Source: Neorhizobium galegae bv. orientalis str. HAMBI 540 (GTDB lineage: Bacteria; Pseudomonadota; Alphaproteobacteria; Rhizobiales; Rhizobiaceae). From it: a stretch of DNA of 64,000 nucleotides. Every line of letters starts with the position of its first letter. Positions within the stretch are counted from its first letter, which is position 1. The notes beneath the pieces are model-generated. The model saw nothing but the letters and a program-made list of their open reading frames with translations, was not told the origin of the DNA and did not search any database. The position numbers and the translations under genes are program-made. The stretch lies in the NCBI RefSeq assembly GCF_000731315.1, contig NZ_HG938353.1, positions 1,612,001 through 1,676,000 on the forward strand. Reading direction: 5' to 3'. Positions 9,357 to 18,090 of this stretch are shown here, piece after piece.

Positions 9357-9746
9357 ATGAAGTTTGGAACCTGCTTTGCGGCGGTGATCCTGGCTGCGAC
9401 GATGTTCGGCGCCCAAGCGGCGCAGGCCGACCAGTTGATCGAGGAATATACGGCCTTCATCGGCGAGGCCGACCTGTACAATTCCAACAATGTGCGCCTG
9501 CAGGAGCCCTGGCAGATCATCCGCCAAGACCGCGCAAATTTTCATCGCTTCGGCGTCTCGCAACGCGGCGACCAGAGCGACAGCTTCTTCGCCGACGCCG
9601 GCAATCGGGAACTCGTCGAGCGCATGATCAGCCGCGGCACCATCGACCGGGCCGCCCGCAACGCCGTCGTTCGCGGGAATGTCATGATCAATGTGCAGAT
9701 CTTTCGAGGGCCCCGCGGCGATTACGTCAATGTCCTGGTCTACTGA
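9357..9746 (+). CDS. Small secreted protein of unknown function
   Basis: A 129-residue protein with a clear Sec signal peptide (hydrophobic core AAVILAATMFGAQA, likely cleavage after AQA near residue 21-24). The mature part of about 105 residues has no cysteines and no motif I recognise; it is acidic at first and ends in a beta-like stretch INVQIFRGPRGDYVNVLVY. The stop overlaps the start of the M15 peptidase by 17 bases, so the two are translationally linked and may work together in the periplasm, for example as partner or inhibitor of the peptidase. That is inference from position only. Confidence 0.72.
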   Translation: MKFGTCFAAVILAATMFGAQAAQADQLIEEYTAFIGEADLYNSNNVRLQEPWQIIRQDRANFHRFGVSQRGDQSDSFFADAGNRELVERMISRGTIDRAARNAVVRGNVMINVQIFRGPRGDYVNVLVY

Positions 9747-10536
9747 CAGGCAGTTCCTCCGGTCGGCGGCCGTGATGCTGTCGATCCTCGTCTGCGGCCC
9801 AGGCGAGGCGCGCGAACTGCGCCTGGAGGAGAAGATCGCGGCCCTCGTGAAGGCCTATCCCGACATGATCGAGGCCAGCCGCGACGGCAGGCTGATGATG
9901 AAGGAGGGCGCGCCGATTCCGATCGACGACGGGATCAGGCGCAATCACGCGCAAATGCTGGCCGAGGGCGATGTCGAGGACAGCCTGTCTCAGGCATATC
10001 GGCCCGGCTCGTGCGAATACCGCCCGCCGGTCGATTCCGATCCGGGCCGCATCCGCAGCGACGACTTGATGAAGCGCCTTTATGGCGCGAGTGCCAATGC
10101 CGTGCAGTCGAGCCTTGTGCCGGTCGCATGGTTCGGCGAGACGTTGCGGGTCACCAGCCGTAACGGGGTCGACAAGGCGCTAGCCGCCGTCCGGGATGAG
10201 CTTGCCGCCGACCCGGGCCTGAAAACCTACCTGACGCCGTCGGCCGGCGTCTTCAACTGGCGCAAGGTTGCGGGACAGACCAATCTCTCCGTCCACAGTT
10301 TTGGCGCGGCGATCGATCTCAACACGAAACACGCCGATTACTGGTTGTGGTCGGGAGGCAAACCCGGCACCGTCCAGAACTACAAAAACCGCTTTCCGAT
10401 GAAGATCGTCGCGGCATTCGAGCGCCATGGCTTTATCTGGGGCGGTCGCTGGTATCACTACGACACCATGCATTTCGAATACCGCCCGGAACTGCTGGCT
10501 ATCGCCGGCGCCGCCGGCGTCTCGGCCTGCGACTGA
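9730..10536 (+). CDS. M15-family D-alanyl-D-alanine carboxypeptidase (subfamily C)
   Basis: A 268-residue secreted zinc peptidase that trims the peptide stems of peptidoglycan. After a signal peptide (hydrophobic run SAAVMLSILVCG, cleavage near GEA-RE) comes a helical region, then the zinc site: the first ligand pair in VHSFGAAID (His189, Asp196) and the third ligand in TMHFEYRPE (His248). These are the conserved M15 ligands. I start at the ATG at 9730 inside the previous gene because it places the hydrophobic signal correctly; the longer frame to 9691 only shadows that gene. Most M15C enzymes cleave D-Ala-D-Ala or L-Ala-D-Glu bonds. Which of these applies here cannot be told from the motif. 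Confidence 0.86.
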   Translation: MSWSTDRQFLRSAAVMLSILVCGPGEARELRLEEKIAALVKAYPDMIEASRDGRLMMKEGAPIPIDDGIRRNHAQMLAEGDVEDSLSQAYRPGSCEYRPPVDSDPGRIRSDDLMKRLYGASANAVQSSLVPVAWFGETLRVTSRNGVDKALAAVRDELAADPGLKTYLTPSAGVFNWRKVAGQTNLSVHSFGAAIDLNTKHADYWLWSGGKPGTVQNYKNRFPMKIVAAFERHGFIWGGRWYHYDTMHFEYRPELLAIAGAAGVSACD

Positions 10537-10543
10537 GGGAATT

Positions 10544-11614
10544 CTACTTCCTGTAGATCAGCCAGCTCTTGCCGACATAGTCCTTCTTCATGCTGTCATC
10601 GAAAAAGACTGAGCGGTTCCGGCCGGCGTTCTTGGCATTGTAGAGCGCCGTATCGGCATTGGCGTAAAGTTCGCCGGGATCGCTCGCCTGCGAACCCATT
10701 GCAAAGCCGAGCGAGATGGTGACCGGGCCGTAGTCGATGCCGGAGCGCGAATTGCGGAAGATCCGGGTTTCCAGCGCGCGGCGGACCCGCTCGCAGATGA
10801 TCATCACCTCTTCCGGCGTGTTGCCTTCGACGAGGATCGCGAATTCCTCGCCGCCGGAGCGGGCGACGAAGACATCCTTGCGGACATTCGAGCGGATCAC
10901 GGAAGCAACCGTCGCGAGGATCTTGTCGCCGACCGGATGGCCGTAGCTGTCGTTGATCTTCTTGAAGTTGTCGATATCGGCCAGCACCAATGCGGTGACC
11001 GGCAGCAGGGCCATATTGTCGTAAGTCGCCGCAAGGCGCTCGTCGAAGGCCCGGCGGTTGGCGATGCGGGTCAAAGAATCGGTGTTGGCGATACGCTTGT
11101 ATTCGTCGAGTTCCCGGCGGACCTGGTCCATTTCCTGCGAGCGCTGGACGACGCCGCCAACGGTCTTTTCACCATGCGCCATGGTGCTGCCCGTCGCTTC
11201 GCTCAGCAGCGCCAGTGCGCTGGTCAGCAGGTCGTTCGAAAAATTGCTCTTGGAGTTGATCCGCTGAGCGGTCTCTCCAAGCAGCTTGCCGTAGCTTTCG
11301 AGCGAGCTCTGCTCCTGCCGCAACAGTTTCAGGAGCGCGTCCAGTTCGCCAAGAATCCTGGTATGGGCGTCTTCGATGACCGCCACCTGGCCCGTTCCAA
11401 GGTACCGATGCGAAAGTGCGTCCAGCTCCTCCTGCGTGGCACGGCTTCCGAGCGCCGCCAGATCGCGGGTCAGGTCAGGATTGGAACCGATATAGGCCTC
11501 GTAGAAAAGCTGATAGTTACGAGGGATCGGCGCGACGCCCATCGATCGCACCGCATAGATGATCTGGCCGATCAGATCGCTAGATTGCGCTCTCGGCGCT
11601 GTTGCCGTCGTCAT
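10544..11614 (-). CDS. Diguanylate cyclase (GGDEF domain, GGEEF variant)
   Basis: A 356-residue cytosolic protein that should make cyclic di-GMP from GTP. The N-terminal 170 residues are helical with no known sensor motif and end in a coiled coil (MDQVRRELDEYKRIANTD) leading to the GGDEF domain, the usual signalling helix arrangement. The active site reads SGGEEF at about residues 252-257, the accepted active variant, with the upstream metal Asp in LADIDNFKKINDSYGH. No RxxD inhibitory site is present at the usual place before the motif (sequence RSNVRKDVFVAR), so product feedback is probably absent. The start at 11614 has GGGGA nearby. The gene ends seven bases from the convergent peptidase. 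Confidence 0.93.
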   Translation of the reverse strand: MTTATAPRAQSSDLIGQIIYAVRSMGVAPIPRNYQLFYEAYIGSNPDLTRDLAALGSRATQEELDALSHRYLGTGQVAVIEDAHTRILGELDALLKLLRQEQSSLESYGKLLGETAQRINSKSNFSNDLLTSALALLSEATGSTMAHGEKTVGGVVQRSQEMDQVRRELDEYKRIANTDSLTRIANRRAFDERLAATYDNMALLPVTALVLADIDNFKKINDSYGHPVGDKILATVASVIRSNVRKDVFVARSGGEEFAILVEGNTPEEVMIICERVRRALETRIFRNSRSGIDYGPVTISLGFAMGSQASDPGELYANADTALYNAKNAGRNRSVFFDDSMKKDYVGKSWLIYRK

Positions 11615-11853
11615 CGACGATCCCCACTAGATCTCACCTGTATGCTATGAAACGAAGTAGTATGTGAAAAATGTTGGAAAAGAATTAAGGGGTGCGAGCT
11701 GAAGAGCTTATTCTTAAATTTATTTCGCATTTCTGAAATACCCGCTTTTACCCTCAAAATTAATGGGTTTACAGACTTCGAGCCCGAAAAGATATTCACC
11801 TTTAGAATGTTGATATATTGTCGGAATTAATCATTGTAGGCTGACCGAAAGAG
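11615..11853. other. AT-rich intergenic stretch upstream of the diguanylate cyclase
   Basis: This stretch is strikingly AT-rich for the window and must carry the cyclase promoter. A 62-codon open frame at 11611-11799 on the minus strand has no ribosome site and no family resemblance, so I do not call it. I see no other defined element. Confidence 0.4.
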
Positions 11854-11878
11854 AAAACCCGCCATTCAGGAGGCGGGC
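11854..11878 (-). terminator. Rho-independent terminator of fumC
   Basis: On the minus strand GCCCGCC (complement of 11872-11878) pairs with GGCGGG (complement of 11858-11863), followed by TTTT from 11857 to 11854 and a further T-rich tail. It is 30 bases after the fumC stop. Confidence 0.8.
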
Positions 11879-11907
11879 TTGCTCGTTATATTGTAAATCA
11901 GGTCGCC

Positions 11908-13299
11908 TTATTTTGGACCGATCATGTTCTCAGGACGGACATACTGGTCGAATTCCTCGTTCGTCAGGTATCCGCCGCCGACTGCTTCTTCGCGAAGAGT
12001 CGTTCCGTTCTTGTGGGCGGTCTTGGCGATCTTGGCGCAGATGTCGTAGCCGAGCCGGGAGTTGAGAGCGGTGACCAGCATCAGCGAATTTTCCACGCCG
12101 CGTCTGATATTGTCTTCCCGGGCCTCGATGCCGACCACGCAATTGTCGGTGAAGGAGACCGCGGCGTCGCCGAGCAGCTGCACCGACTGCAGGAAATTAT
12201 AGGCCATCATCGGATTGTAGACGTTCAGTTCGAAATGGCCCTGGCTGCCGGCGAAGGTGAGCGCCGCGTGGTTGCCGAAGATGTGGGCGCAGACCTGGGT
12301 CAGGGCTTCCGACTGGGTCGGATTGACCTTGCCTGGCATGATCGACGACCCCGGTTCGTTTTCCGGCAGCGATAGTTCGCCAAGGCCCGCACGCGGACCG
12401 GAACCGAGGAAGCGGATGTCGTTGGCGATCTTGAAGAGAGCGGCGGCAGCAGCGTTGATCGCGCCGTGGGCGAAGACCATGGAATCATGCGACGCGAGCG
12501 CTTCGAACTTGTTCGGGGCGGTGACGAAGGGCAGATCGGTGATCTTCGAGATCTCCTCGGCGACCTTTTCGGCAAAGCCGACCGGGGCGTTGAGGCCGGT
12601 ACCGACTGCCGTGCCGCCCTGGGCGAGCTTGGAGAGCGCCGGCAGCGTCAGTTCGATATTGGCGATCGCCGAGCCGACCTGCGCCGCATAGCCGGAAAAC
12701 TCCTGGCCGAGCGTCAGCGGGGTGGCGTCCTGCGTATGGGTGCGGCCGATCTTGATGATGTGGGAGAAAGCCTTGACCTTCACGTCCAGCGCTTCGCGCA
12801 GATGCTTCAGCGACGGGATCAGGTGCCGCACGATGGTTTCGACGCAGGCGATGTGCATGGCCGTCGGATAGGTGTCGTTCGACGACTGGCTCATGTTGAC
12901 GTGGTCGTTGGGATGAACGGGCTTCTTGGAGCCCATCACGCCGCCGAGCATTTCGATCGCGCGGTTGGAGATCACCTCATTGGCGTTCATGTTCGACTGG
13001 GTGCCGGAACCGGTCTGCCAGACGACCAGCGGGAAGTGGTCGTCGAGCTTGCCGTCGATGACTTCCTGCGCCGCTTCGACGATGACCTTGCCGAGCGCAG
13101 CGTCGAGGCCGCCCAGTTCCATGTTGGCCCGGGCGGCGGCCTGCTTGACGATGCCGAGCGCCCGAACGACCGCGAGCGGCTGCTTCTCCCAGCCGATCTT
13201 GAAGTTGCCGAGCGAGCGCTGCGCCTGAGCGCCCCAATAACGGTCGCTCGCCACTTCGATCGGGCCAAACGTGTCGGTTTCGGTGCGGGTCGATGCCAT
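11908..13299 (-). CDS. fumC: Class II fumarate hydratase
   Basis: FumC interconverts fumarate and malate in the TCA cycle. The 463-residue protein is full length and carries the family signature [11 protein letters not shown] at about residue 318, the substrate-binding [13 protein letters not shown] and the SSNDTYPTA region. No iron-sulfur cysteines are present, as expected for the oxygen-stable class II enzyme. I start at the ATG at 13299 ([16 protein letters not shown], the family's usual opening, with AGAGG upstream) instead of 18 codons earlier. It is transcribed alone, divergent from the L,D-transpeptidase and ended by its own terminator. Confidence 0.97.
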   Translation of the reverse strand: MASTRTETDTFGPIEVASDRYWGAQAQRSLGNFKIGWEKQPLAVVRALGIVKQAAARANMELGGLDAALGKVIVEAAQEVIDGKLDDHFPLVVWQTGSGTQSNMNANEVISNRAIEMLGGVMGSKKPVHPNDHVNMSQSSNDTYPTAMHIACVETIVRHLIPSLKHLREALDVKVKAFSHIIKIGRTHTQDATPLTLGQEFSGYAAQVGSAIANIELTLPALSKLAQGGTAVGTGLNAPVGFAEKVAEEISKITDLPFVTAPNKFEALASHDSMVFAHGAINAAAAALFKIANDIRFLGSGPRAGLGELSLPENEPGSSIMPGKVNPTQSEALTQVCAHIFGNHAALTFAGSQGHFELNVYNPMMAYNFLQSVQLLGDAAVSFTDNCVVGIEAREDNIRRGVENSLMLVTALNSRLGYDICAKIAKTAHKNGTTLREEAVGGGYLTNEEFDQYVRPENMIGPK

Positions 13300-13681
13300 C
13301 TTCGCTGCCTCTTTTTGCTCGTGGTCGCTGCCGGTGTCTCGAAAGATCAACAACGCGTTACCGCGTCGGAGCCGGCCGGCGGCATTACTATACGATTGCT
13401 GAACGTCCGCAAGCCGGGGAAACCGGCTTTTTGGTACGCTTTCGTCGTGCCTTTTATGACACGGACCGCGTAATTATGCAGCAGAATCCGCCCCCTGATG
13501 GGGTCCTTGTCGATGGCCGTCAGTAAAAATTTAACGAATAGTTTCTTAACCTTCCGGCTGCGCACCGATGCTGTTTTCCGACGGAATTGAAACCCGCCGG
13601 ACACTCGGGCGTTTCTTTCCATCCCTCGCGCGATCGGTTAGATGGCGTGATACATATTCGAGCCCGCGGATCAGGACGCGG
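13300..13681. other. Divergent fumC / L,D-transpeptidase intergenic region with an orphan hairpin
   Basis: The 382 bases hold promoters for fumC (minus) and the transpeptidase (plus). The plus strand carries a terminator-like hairpin in its middle (listed separately). Further right are two TTAAC elements at 13531-13535 and 13546-13550, 15 bases apart, resembling CtrA half-sites but with the wrong spacing for a full site. No convincing open frame is present. Confidence 0.4.
13411..13432 (+). terminator. Orphan terminator-like hairpin upstream of the L,D-transpeptidase
   Basis: AAGCCGG at 13411-13417 and CCGGCTT at 13423-13429 enclose a GGAAA loop and run into five T (13428-13432). No plus-strand gene ends here: the gene to the left is fumC on the other strand. 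It therefore either ends a short non-coding RNA begun within the preceding hundred bases or acts as an attenuator in a long transpeptidase leader. Confidence 0.6.
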
Positions 13682-15619
13682 ATGCAGGTGACGGGGACGA
13701 CATTGCAGCACAAACACAAAAAAACTTCGATCGCATTGGCGCTCGTGTCCGGCATCTCGATTTTTACCGGAGCCGCCGTTCCCGCACATGCCGTGACCCT
13801 TCTCGATCTCTTGCGTGGTGGTCCTGGAGCAGACCGGCCAAGGCACGCCGATAACGGCCTGCCGGGCGTCGGCGGCAATGCCAGCATGCCGAGCGAGCGC
13901 AGTCTCGCCGATCCCGAACCGCTGCCGAAGGTCTCGGGGCCGCGTTATTACACCTATAAGCCGGATGCCGAGCGGGTTGTGAAGACGGCCGCCTTCGCTG
14001 CAGCGTCCGCGACGGACGGCAGGCGCCTCATCACCGAGGCCAGGGTTTCTGCCCCGCCGGAAATTGCCACCGCTCTCGAAGCCTTCTACGGCAAGGCCGG
14101 GGAGCCTCTCTGGGTCACCGCCGGCGACGTCAATGAAAAGGCGAGGGGCGTTCTGTCGCTCTTCGAGCGTGCCGGCGAATATGGGTTGGAACCGGCCGAT
14201 TACATCCTGCCGGTCCCGGCGCTGACCACCGCAAGCGTTGCCGCGCCCGCCGATGCGGCAACCCCCATCAATGTTTCCGCAACGACGTCGGCGCCGGTTT
14301 CCGCTGCCGATAGCCACGACCGCGCCCTCATGCAGTTCGAGCTGGCGCTGTCGGAAAAGGTGCTGATGTTTGCGCAGGACATGGTGCGCGGCCGCATCGA
14401 TCCGAACAAGGTATCCGGATACCACGATTTCAAGCGCAAGGACGTCAAGCTTTCGCTCGTCCTGCCTTTCGCGCAGACCGGAACCGATGTCGCGGCCTAT
14501 CTCCAAGGCCTTGCGCCGCAGGGTCCTCAATTCCAGGCGCTGAAGGCAGAGCTCGCGACGCTGCGCGCCGCCGCCGCCAACGACGGTCCGCGCATTTCGC
14601 TGCCGGACGACATTCTCCTGAAGCCGGGCAAGAGCAGCCCGGATATGGCGAGCATCATCGCCGCCATCCAGCATACCGGTTCCGAAGCGCTGAAGACCAA
14701 GCATGCGGCGACGCTGACGGCCTACCAGCAGACCCCGGACTACACGCCCGAGCTCGTCGAGATCGTCAAATCCTTCCAGGCCGAAGTCGGCCTCAAGGCT
14801 GACGGCGTCATCGGCAACGCGACGGTGCGCAAGATGGTCGGCCACACGTCGAAGGACAAGATCGAGAAGGTCGAAGTCGCCATGGAACAGGCGCGCTGGC
14901 TGCCGGACGATCTCGGCCAGCGTTACGTCTTCATCAACCAGCCGGCATTCATGGTCTATTATCATGACCGCGGTGCCGAACAGTTCTCGATGCGCGTCGT
15001 GGTCGGCGGCAAGGCCAATCAGACCTATTTCTTCCAGGACGAGATCGAAACGGTCGAGTTCAACCCCTATTGGGGCGTGCCGCAGTCGATCATCATCAAC
15101 GAGATGCTGCCGCACCTGCGCCAGGATCCGAGCTATCTCGACCGGATGGGTTACGAGGTGTCGATCGGCGGAAAGGCGGTGCCGTCGAGCAGCGTCAACT
15201 GGTTCGGCTCGACCGACAAGATTTCCGTGCGCCAGCCGCCGTCTGGCGACAACGCACTCGGCGATCTGAAGATCCTCTTCCCGAACAGCCATGCGATCTA
15301 CATGCATGACACGCCCTCGAAGAGCTTCTTCCAGCGCGACATGCGGGCACTGAGCCATGGATGCGTACGTCTTGCCGAACCGCGCAAGATGGCCGCCGCC
15401 GTGCTCGGCACGACGATCGACGACGTGAACGGCCGGATCGCCGCCGGCCAGAACGTCGCCACCAAGGTACCGGTCAGGATCCCGGTCTATGTCTCCTACT
15501 TCACCGCCTGGCCGAACAAGGACGGCAAGGTCGAATATTTCGACGACGTCTATGGCCGTGACGATGCGACGGTGAGAGCCTTCGCCGCGACGACCAAGGT
15601 TCGCGCGGCCCAGAGCTGA
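13682..15619 (+). CDS. L,D-transpeptidase, YcbB/LdtD type
   Basis: A 645-residue periplasmic enzyme that forms 3-3 crosslinks between meso-diaminopimelate residues of peptidoglycan. After a signal peptide (core ALALVSGISIFTGAAVPAHA) come a proline/alanine-rich stretch, the YcbB scaffold domain, a peptidoglycan-binding motif (LVEIVKSFQAEVGLKADGVI), and the YkuD catalytic domain with HDTPSKSFFQ and SHGCVRL (catalytic Cys561). I use the ATG at 13682, which places the signal peptide first and has AGGA upstream; a longer frame to 13568 is possible. Rhizobiaceae have unusually many such enzymes and depend on 3-3 crosslinks at the growth pole. It is monocistronic and followed by a strong terminator. 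Confidence 0.94.
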   Translation: MQVTGTTLQHKHKKTSIALALVSGISIFTGAAVPAHAVTLLDLLRGGPGADRPRHADNGLPGVGGNASMPSERSLADPEPLPKVSGPRYYTYKPDAERVVKTAAFAAASATDGRRLITEARVSAPPEIATALEAFYGKAGEPLWVTAGDVNEKARGVLSLFERAGEYGLEPADYILPVPALTTASVAAPADAATPINVSATTSAPVSAADSHDRALMQFELALSEKVLMFAQDMVRGRIDPNKVSGYHDFKRKDVKLSLVLPFAQTGTDVAAYLQGLAPQGPQFQALKAELATLRAAAANDGPRISLPDDILLKPGKSSPDMASIIAAIQHTGSEALKTKHAATLTAYQQTPDYTPELVEIVKSFQAEVGLKADGVIGNATVRKMVGHTSKDKIEKVEVAMEQARWLPDDLGQRYVFINQPAFMVYYHDRGAEQFSMRVVVGGKANQTYFFQDEIETVEFNPYWGVPQSIIINEMLPHLRQDPSYLDRMGYEVSIGGKAVPSSSVNWFGSTDKISVRQPPSGDNALGDLKILFPNSHAIYMHDTPSKSFFQRDMRALSHGCVRLAEPRKMAAAVLGTTIDDVNGRIAAGQNVATKVPVRIPVYVSYFTAWPNKDGKVEYFDDVYGRDDATVRAFAATTKVRAAQS

Positions 15620-15653
15620 GCTTTTTGCCGGGATCGGGTTTGGATTGCAGAAG

Positions 15654-15677
15654 AAGGCGGCCTCGTGCCGCCTTTTT
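15654..15677 (+). terminator. Rho-independent terminator of the L,D-transpeptidase gene
   Basis: AAGGCGGC at 15654-15661 pairs with GCCGCCTT at 15667-15674 around a five-base loop, ending in five T (15673-15677). It touches the stop codon of the convergent gph gene. Confidence 0.88.
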
Positions 15678-16377
15678 ACGTGGCTGCCGCCACTCGCTTC
15701 ACATCGGTCGAAATCAGCGTTTCCACCATTTCCACGGTCAGCTCGTGATAACCGCTGATCACCCGGTCCGGGTTGAGCGTATCGACGGCGACGTCGGAAT
15801 AACCGAAGCTCACGGCGATCGAGGGAATTCCGGCATTTTGCGCGGCTAGAATATCGTTGACGCTGTCGCCGATCATGACGCTCGTGGTGGGGTCGCCGCC
15901 GGCACGTTCGATGGTGCCGAAAATATGCTGGGCATCCGGCTTGCGGACGGCAAAGGTGTCGCCGCAGGTCATCGCGACGAAGCGGTCCAGAAGACCTAGC
16001 TTTTCGAGAAGCGGGAAGGCGAGCCGTTCGGACTTGTTGGTGCAGACGGCGAGCCGCATGCCGACGGCCGACAGACGGTCGAGACATGCAACGACGCCAT
16101 CGTAGGGGCGGCTTCTGCCCGGCATCTGCGCCTCGTAATGCTCCATATAGCGGTCGAACAGCCTGGCAGCGGTCGGCTCGTCGAGCGCAACTCTGCGCAG
16201 TTCGAAGGCACGGCGGATCATCACGCGCACGCCCTGGCCGACGAGATGGGTGAGGTCCTCGAACGTCACCGGCTGCAGGCCGACGTCCTCGATCGTATAA
16301 TTAAGGCTGTCGATCAGATCCGGTGCGGTGTCGATCAGCGTGCCGTCGAGGTCGAAAATGACGAGTGGAGCGGTCAA
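15676..16377 (-). CDS. gph: Phosphoglycolate phosphatase-like HAD hydrolase
   Basis: A haloacid-dehalogenase phosphatase of the PGP family, which removes phosphoglycolate arising from DNA repair or oxygenation. Motif I is LVIFDLDGTLIDTAPD, motif II is in LAVCTNKSERL, and motifs III/IV appear as RKPDAQHIF and MIGDSVNDI; the helical cap between motifs I and II is of the expected size. The frame is open to an ATG at 16440, but the extra 21 residues are not seen in this family. A TTG at 16377 with GAGG five bases upstream gives a protein of 233 residues that starts just before motif I, as usual. The start is therefore likely but not proven. It overlaps the transpeptidase terminator at its 3' end. 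Confidence 0.88.
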   Translation of the reverse strand: MTAPLVIFDLDGTLIDTAPDLIDSLNYTIEDVGLQPVTFEDLTHLVGQGVRVMIRRAFELRRVALDEPTAARLFDRYMEHYEAQMPGRSRPYDGVVACLDRLSAVGMRLAVCTNKSERLAFPLLEKLGLLDRFVAMTCGDTFAVRKPDAQHIFGTIERAGGDPTTSVMIGDSVNDILAAQNAGIPSIAVSFGYSDVAVDTLNPDRVISGYHELTVEMVETLISTDVKRVAAAT

Positions 16378-16459
16378 TGGAACCTCGTGAACGTCGTTCG
16401 GGAGATGTCCCGGATTAAGCAATGCTGCCGTGAAATGCAAATATGCGAGATTCGCCCAT

Positions 16460-16489
16460 CTTCGTAAAACCCATGGCTTCGTAAAACCC
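16460..16489. repeat. Short direct repeat upstream of rpiA
   Basis: CTTCGTAAAACCC occurs twice, at 16460-16472 and 16477-16489, 17 bases apart. It lies in the gap between gph and rpiA. It may be a two-turn-spaced protein site or chance slippage. Confidence 0.5.
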
Positions 16490-16565
16490 GCCGTGAGGGG
16501 ACTTTCGTTTGCCGGGAGACGCGTGTAAACAGCGGGTCGGCGAAACAGCGGGGAGCTTTTGGCGG

Positions 16566-17261
<696 letters not shown>

Positions 17262-17279
17262 ACTAGGAGCAACAAACTC

Positions 17280-17972
17280 ATGATCAGATTCGCGGTTCTC
17301 GGCCGTGCCGCCGCTGTGGCTATCCTCTTCTCCGGCGCCTTCACGGTATCGGCTCGCGCACAGGAAGTTTCGGAAGCCCAGCTTGCCGCTGCACGCGATG
17401 CGATCGCGGCGCTCAACGTTACGGATCGCTACGACAACATCCTGCCCAACCTGGCGGAGCGTCTGAAGGCTCAGTTCATCCAGGCCTCCCCCAACTTCCA
17501 GGGTCAGATCTCCAACGTCGTCGACGAGCAGGCACTGGTGCTTGCGCCGCGCCGTGCCGATCTGGAGAAGGAAGCAGCGACCATCTACGCCAAGAGCTTC
17601 TCGGTCGATGAACTGAAGTCGATCTCCACCTTCTTCAACACGGAAACCGGCAAGAAGCTGCTGACCAACCAGCCGCTCGTCAGCCGCGAACTGACCAAGG
17701 CCGCTGAAATCTGGGCAAACGGGGTTTCACGCGACCTGACCAACCAGAGCTCCGAAAAGCTGCGCGGCATCATCGATGCAAACCCGATCAAGCCGCCGGT
17801 CGTCGATCCGGCTCCGGCGGAAGCACAGGCCGCACCCGCGCCGGCAAAGCCTGCGCCGGCCAAGCCCGCCGCTGCGCCTGCGGCCAAGCCCGCTGCTCCG
17901 GCCGCGACCGCTCCGGCCAAGCCCGCTGCTCCGGCTACCAAGCCGGCTCCGGCGCCCGCGCCAAAACCCTGA
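17280..17972 (+). CDS. DUF2059 secreted protein with Pro/Ala/Lys-rich tail
   Basis: A 230-residue protein with a Sec signal peptide (cleavage after ARA near residue 27), a helical DUF2059 domain at about 30-155 (FSVDELKSISTFFNTETGKKLL is diagnostic, though its role is unknown) and a low-complexity tail of about 65 residues made of PAPAKPAAP-type units. Such tails are flexible, positively charged, and often span or bind the cell wall. The tail's repeated codons make this stretch prone to slippage. It sits 18 bases after rpiA and is closed by a terminator. Short DUF2059 proteins next to rpiA and gor are common in Rhizobiaceae, but no function is established. Confidence 0.85.
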   Translation: MIRFAVLGRAAAVAILFSGAFTVSARAQEVSEAQLAAARDAIAALNVTDRYDNILPNLAERLKAQFIQASPNFQGQISNVVDEQALVLAPRRADLEKEAATIYAKSFSVDELKSISTFFNTETGKKLLTNQPLVSRELTKAAEIWANGVSRDLTNQSSEKLRGIIDANPIKPPVVDPAPAEAQAAPAPAKPAPAKPAAAPAAKPAAPAATAPAKPAAPATKPAPAPAPKP

Positions 17973-18004
17973 TCGCATCCCTCGACCCGCTGAATTTTAT
18001 GGAG

Positions 18005-18030
18005 GCCCGGAGCAATCCGGGCTTTTCCTT
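18005..18030 (+). terminator. Rho-independent terminator after the rpiA-DUF2059 pair
   Basis: GCCCGG at 18005-18010 pairs with CCGGGC at 18017-18022 (six-base loop), followed by TTTTCCTTT. Confidence 0.82.
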
Positions 18031-18090
18031 TGGGGGTTCCCGTTCCTATATGTGAGCGACATCCAGCCGCCTGCTCTCAAGGAGAATACC

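Noticed and set aside
11611..11799. 62-residue frame upstream of the diguanylate cyclase
   Set aside because: AT-rich non-coding DNA, no ribosome site and no homology signal.
13520..16087. 855-residue minus-strand frame over the transpeptidase and gph
   Set aside because: Shadows the transpeptidase antisense and gph out of frame; both real genes have clear motifs.
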